A DNA stretch of 5,866 nucleotides, from positions 1 to 5,866 of the forward strand of contig CALODD010000100.1 of the NCBI GenBank assembly GCA_942491945.1. The letters are read 5' to 3'. Below are positions 5,775 to 5,866 of this stretch, in pieces. The notes under the pieces were generated by a model. It was not told the origin of the DNA. It made no database searches and saw nothing but the letters and a program-made list of their open reading frames with translations. This DNA is from JAJDYQ01 sp942491945 (GTDB lineage Bacteria; Pseudomonadota; Gammaproteobacteria; JAJDYQ01). Position numbers and translations under genes: made by a program. Every line of letters starts with the position of its first letter. Positions within the stretch are counted from its first letter, which is position 1.

Positions 5775-5866
5775 TCACAACCCCCTTATTTGCTTTGCTA
5801 CTGTGAGTTCACTCTGACCAGACGACTTCGCTGTCGCTTGCACAGCCTTACGTTCTGCATCAACCT
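5775..5866 (-). CDS. Possible C-terminal fragment of a gene entering from the right edge
   Basis: One minus-strand frame is open from the window edge to TGA at 5777-5775. It encodes 29 residues beginning VDAERKAVQATAKSSGQSEL and ending AKQIRGL. The composition (Ala, Lys, Glu, Gln, with coding-like codons such as GCA GAA CGT AAG) resembles the hydrophilic tail of a real protein. A second frame is also open for most of this span, and no homology can be recognised in so short a piece. If real, it is an upstream neighbour on the same strand as hvfA, about 300 bases away. Confidence 0.3.
   Translation of the reverse strand, partial: VDAERKAVQATAKSSGQSELTVAKQIRGL

Noticed and set aside
5777..5789. 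Short GTG-started minus-strand frame after AAGGGGG (about 24 codons, GTG near 5779)
   Set aside because: There is a purine-rich stretch before it, but the peptide is very short, has no recognisable features and the spacing is too tight to be convincing.

Overview
The window looks like part of a gammaproteobacterial chromosome. All recognisable genes lie on the minus strand, so transcription runs right to left. Moderate base composition, Shine-Dalgarno sites of the AGGAG type and an Hvf-type metallophore locus support this placement. The genus cannot be read from the sequence; a marine or methylotrophic lineage is only a guess.

The right half (about 3354-5473) is a copper/metal-handling RiPP locus of the HvfABC (bufferin-like) type. 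It holds a Sec-exported precursor with Cys-rich EGKCG repeats (hvfA), a DUF692 multinuclear iron oxidative enzyme (MNIO, hvfB) and a DUF2063 partner protein (hvfC). By family knowledge, HvfB and HvfC together convert the cysteines of EGKCG motifs into modified heterocycles that bind metal. The modified peptide then leaves the cytoplasm through its signal peptide. Three inverted repeats lie upstream of hvfA, two of them close together at a weak promoter-like site.

This locus has two oddities. First, the repeat tract of hvfA encodes up to 13 EGKCG motifs. The reading frame is broken after the sixth and restored after the tenth by a compensating pair of shifts, both at a GGTCAAA junction. Second, hvfB is open and carries its conserved N-terminus (GAGLGFRR) well upstream of the first usable start codon, with no ATG, GTG or TTG in front of that motif. 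Either the DNA here contains errors in a repetitive stretch, or the locus is genuinely damaged or expressed in an unusual way.

The left half (1-3210) is a second likely operon, separated from hvfC by 143 bases. It encodes a catabolic-type (FAD-independent) acetolactate synthase-like ThDP enzyme, then an aldehyde dehydrogenase 27 bases later, then the start of a membrane protein 32 bases later that runs off the left edge. No acetolactate synthase small subunit and no other branched-chain amino acid genes are present, so the pair more likely serves a catabolic or detoxifying route than isoleucine/valine synthesis. The substrate is not known.

The right end (5539-5866) holds no convincing complete gene, only a possible C-terminal fragment of a minus-strand gene entering from the right edge.
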